Part shown: positions 8,401 through 9,601 of the stretch, one piece after another
Position numbering within the stretch: position 1 is the first letter of the stretch
Layout of the letters: every line of letters begins with the position of its first letter
DNA from: an uncultured Ruminococcus sp.
GTDB lineage: Bacteria; Bacillota; Clostridia; Oscillospirales; Acutalibacteraceae
Length of the DNA: 9,601 nt
Direction of reading: 5' to 3'
Assembly (NCBI GenBank): GCA_902803585.1
Contig: CADCQO010000229.1
Location: forward strand, 1 to 9,601
Notes under the pieces: generated by a model
What the model was told of the DNA's origin: nothing
Seen by the model: the letters and a program-made list of their open reading frames with translations, nothing else
The model's database searches: none
Translations under genes and position numbers: made by a program

Positions 8401-9601
8401 CTGCTCGATGGTCACTCCCGGCGAAAAATACTGGGAGGAGGGCAGTCTGACGGACGGAAGGCTCTTGACCTTTACACCCCACCATTGAGCATAAACCTTG
8501 CCGGAAGTGCCCGGATCAAGGCCGTTAGACGTAGAGTTGGTAATTTCGATACTGCCCGGCAGCAGCTGTTTTTCAGCTGAAGTGGTAAGAATCCATCTGC
8601 TGGAAGGGGTTTTGCTGTTTTCCTGATCGGTAGAGAAATACATGGAGCCGGCAGCCATCGTGCCGCTGTTGCTCTTGTCATTCAGAAAAACCGACTTTCC
8701 TGACGCATCACCAGACAGCACACTCAGTGTCCATTCACCATTGTTGTAGGACTTTCTGTCCACCAGAATCTCACAGGGTTGTGTGCCGAGAAGAGCTGTT
8801 TTATTTCCAAGCTGCAGATAACGCTTTTGTCCGTCTGCAAACGTGTACACATAGAAATACTCAGCTTTATCCGGAACCTGTTCAAAGAACCAGCGCACTG
8901 AATTTTCATTGACTTCATTCAGTTTCAGACCCTGTGCGCCCTTGTAAGAACAGGGAGAAACGGACAGGGATTTTTGACTGTTGAGATTGACGAGAATATA
9001 TCCTTCACTGTCATTAAGGGCAGCGTTCTGGGTATTGACATAGGAACTTTCGCTGCAGGTCTGTCTTGCATAGACATATTTCAGTTCGTAGACTCTTCGG
9101 GCATAGTAAAGAGTAATGACTGTTGAACCGTCACCGTTGACAGAAATCACGCTTTTGTTCCGTGCTTTGGTAACTTCTTCGTCAAAGGCAAAATACGGAA
9201 AATCGAATAATTCATTCTTGCCTGTGCTTTCATCAACTTCTTCCAGATCGTCATACCTGTCTTTGCAGTTTTGAATAACATCTTCCAGACGAAGCGAGGA
9301 CGACTGTGAAGGGTCGATATATAGTTTACGCTGTCCCCAGTAGCTGTAATGGGTAGTACCTCTTCCGTCAGGCAAATCGGCGTTGCGGTAGACAACATGA
9401 TACGGAATCGGGTCGGGCCGCTGCCAGACTGCCACATAGGTGATATCCCTTGTGATGATATCGGGCAGCGTCACAACGTCCGCTGAGGTATACACATGAT
9501 CCGGGTCGTCGCTCTGCACTGCCCAGCCTTTGAAAATATAACCGGCTCTTGTCGGATTTTCTACCATCAGGGGGTACTGATACGGCGCATAGATAGGTGC
9601 A
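5419..9601 (-). CDS. Giant modular extracellular protein (InlB/MucBP-like repeats, beta-trefoil-like insert, pilin-type C-terminus), 5' end outside window
   Basis: The frame is open to the window edge, giving 1393 visible residues; the Met at 9567 is internal because eleven in-frame codons precede it. An InlB/Listeria-Bacteroides repeat opens the visible part (NPTRAGYIFKGW at 15-26, ending YVAVW), and others lie at about 605-684 and 685-779. Five MucBP-like stretches start (I/V/L)PYxVxY-like and end YY/FYYR-like (about 63-168, 780-857, 858-935, 936-1037, 1061-1167). A beta-trefoil-like insert spans about 195-345. A further FIGW repeat at about 1225-1271 leads into a SpaA/Cna_B-like domain (IKGLPVGHYEVTQ, then SWSWRY) and the tail KWLDGNGFSDNRFAE. 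The WSWRY element and WLDG...N.F ending recall pilin-like surface proteins of Firmicutes; this is from memory. No LPXTG or transmembrane tail is present. It is probably exported by a signal peptide lying outside the window, as an adhesin or carbohydrate-binding surface protein. Two terminators follow it. Confidence 0.88.
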   Translation of the reverse strand, partial: APIYAPYQYPLMVENPTRAGYIFKGWAVQSDDPDHVYTSADVVTLPDIITRDITYVAVWQRPDPIPYHVVYRNADLPDGRGTTHYSYWGQRKLYIDPSQSSSLRLEDVIQNCKDRYDDLEEVDESTGKNELFDFPYFAFDEEVTKARNKSVISVNGDGSTVITLYYARRVYELKYVYARQTCSESSYVNTQNAALNDSEGYILVNLNSQKSLSVSPCSYKGAQGLKLNEVNENSVRWFFEQVPDKAEYFYVYTFADGQKRYLQLGNKTALLGTQPCEILVDRKSYNNGEWTLSVLSGDASGKSVFLNDKSNSGTMAAGSMYFSTDQENSKTPSSRWILTTSAEKQLLPGSIEITNSTSNGLDPGTSGKVYAQWWGVKVKSLPSVRLPSSQYFSPGVTIEQKTETKVFHNTPYIYYYISLKAPYNADIESAWPAYAFSSPCYRVDDDGEYRFGSWGTESDSIYRYKYSHDDSTLGKGDHSNIQGPYPTMASELTRINKADSDVAQTLYAWWGDMSGTNAGSYASISLHRLNIYLENIDDDNLTLFDPPDGRYIFECAHNTNTKIYPFVYKGFVIYPSDDAGVASRTYKDTEADIYYTTFRYNRKRSTLTFFNYNTTYKSISSIKYEKSLKGYQPADPPCPYGLNPAYYTFQGWYTSNLFEESEKVDWDNFTMPDHNEILYAYWKPNTYRVNYYNDESAYQNHEPFIHYGLHQYNEYISSEEQETAESRLQAPEYRLSDGTVEKAIRVGWYYYDVYGSQHAFDPDTMPVFGNINLFMKWSTTIPAYYRVHYYLKGTTQKLASDTNGFSFVGLTKTFNAKTEKQLDPAYRSNYFPCYKSTSILLKSDASLNEAIIYYMRCDNVPYRVRYIALNDDGTEGEVLHQDKLVLDNEKAVVTEKHIPITDYVPTAYYVTHTLTVPESDRLDQDGISPDNVITFYYRHDDTHLPYHIKYMLEDEKGREEMTIDMPDGRETFSFKEANYIDSIGFLNQKETAVVTGYDGYEFIGWNETVYYGDAEHETVDRSPFRACFEAQKPRTIEFYLRSDQSDTIFSKEVRLHYIKKTYPVKVSYTIASDKPAEIQKWYEKIKAWNPDLLDDPDANVGTESQPLYKTVYRIEEKQKFGNSYTARAEDIANYRLSGNHEQTIVIANDEVFSKNKITFVYTGIDQIMFYYKAIIPDGTGTAEAPADKNLLNINSECVVQGEQASLAVTAKAYGNEAIDLGDGVSVSPYRFIGWYQDRECTKPVDAAIAAISADGRTMRPTITPNHDHTYYARYDYVYGDDLTIRTDGCLTDDINISQCFEYRIKGLDEHLNQWVDMRIIIQGNGEKTIKGLPVGHYEVTQTSWSWRYQSHQDNNKVTVLITENNHPAAEFHQTMVNSKWLDGNGFSDNRFAE
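8577..9012 (-). other. Beta-trefoil-like (ricin-type?) segment inside the giant surface protein
   Basis: Visible residues about 195-345 interrupt the InlB/MucBP-like pattern. They start SEGYILVNLNSQKSL and contain three similar strands with an aromatic core: RWFFEQV (Trp237), EWTLSV (Trp290) and RWILTT (Trp336), spaced 53 and 46 residues. Between them lie G/K-rich turns such as KRYLQLGNKTALL and KSVFLND. Threefold W-centred repetition of this length is typical of beta-trefoil lectins, although the classical Q-x-W is not conserved. A sugar-binding role is inferred only. Confidence 0.45.

Noticed and set aside
9565..9567. Met at 9567 as the true start of the large gene
   Set aside because: The frame stays open to the window edge and the preceding residues continue an InlB-type repeat, with no ribosome site or signal peptide.

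Overview
The window suggests a Gram-positive Clostridia-type bacterium (Bacillota), plausibly a gut or rumen Ruminococcus-like Oscillospirales member. The reasons are an AG-rich Shine-Dalgarno before each visible start, textbook sigma-A promoters (TTGACA/TTGAAA, 17 bp, TATAAT), strong U-tailed intrinsic terminators, moderate GC content, and large secreted proteins built from InlB-type, BspA-type and pilin-like modules. The taxonomic call is an inference from style, not from a marker gene.

Layout: (1) Positions 1-172 hold a possible 3' end hairpin of an upstream transcript and a near-consensus promoter for the first gene. (2) 173-1486 (+) encodes a compact cytoplasmic GH13 alpha-amylase-superfamily enzyme with all catalytic residues. 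(3) 1487-1620 is a convergent intergenic region with a perfect 14-bp terminator stem for the minus-strand gene. (4) 4896-1621 (-) encodes a 1091-residue secreted protein: signal peptide, Big2-like domain, transglutaminase-like domain, BspA-type leucine-rich repeats, then six tandem Ig-like repeats of about 92 residues. It has its own consensus promoter and a palindrome-rich upstream region. (5) 4986-5418 is non-coding, with a candidate operator and two tandem terminators. (6) 9601-5419 (-) is the C-terminal 1393 residues of a giant modular extracellular protein. It carries InlB/MucBP-like repeats, a probable beta-trefoil insert and a pilin-like C-terminal domain. Its 5' end lies beyond the window.

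How they work together: the two minus-strand genes look like separately transcribed cell-surface or secreted proteins, probably for adhesion or matrix interaction. Neither shows an LPXTG sorting signal, dockerin or SLH module, so how they are retained at the surface is unclear. The amylase gene faces them, has its own promoter, and probably degrades imported maltodextrins. I see no defence system, CRISPR array, mobile element, tRNA or rRNA. The most interesting material is the architecture of the two surface proteins, the near-identical internal repeats, and the shared-arm tandem terminators.
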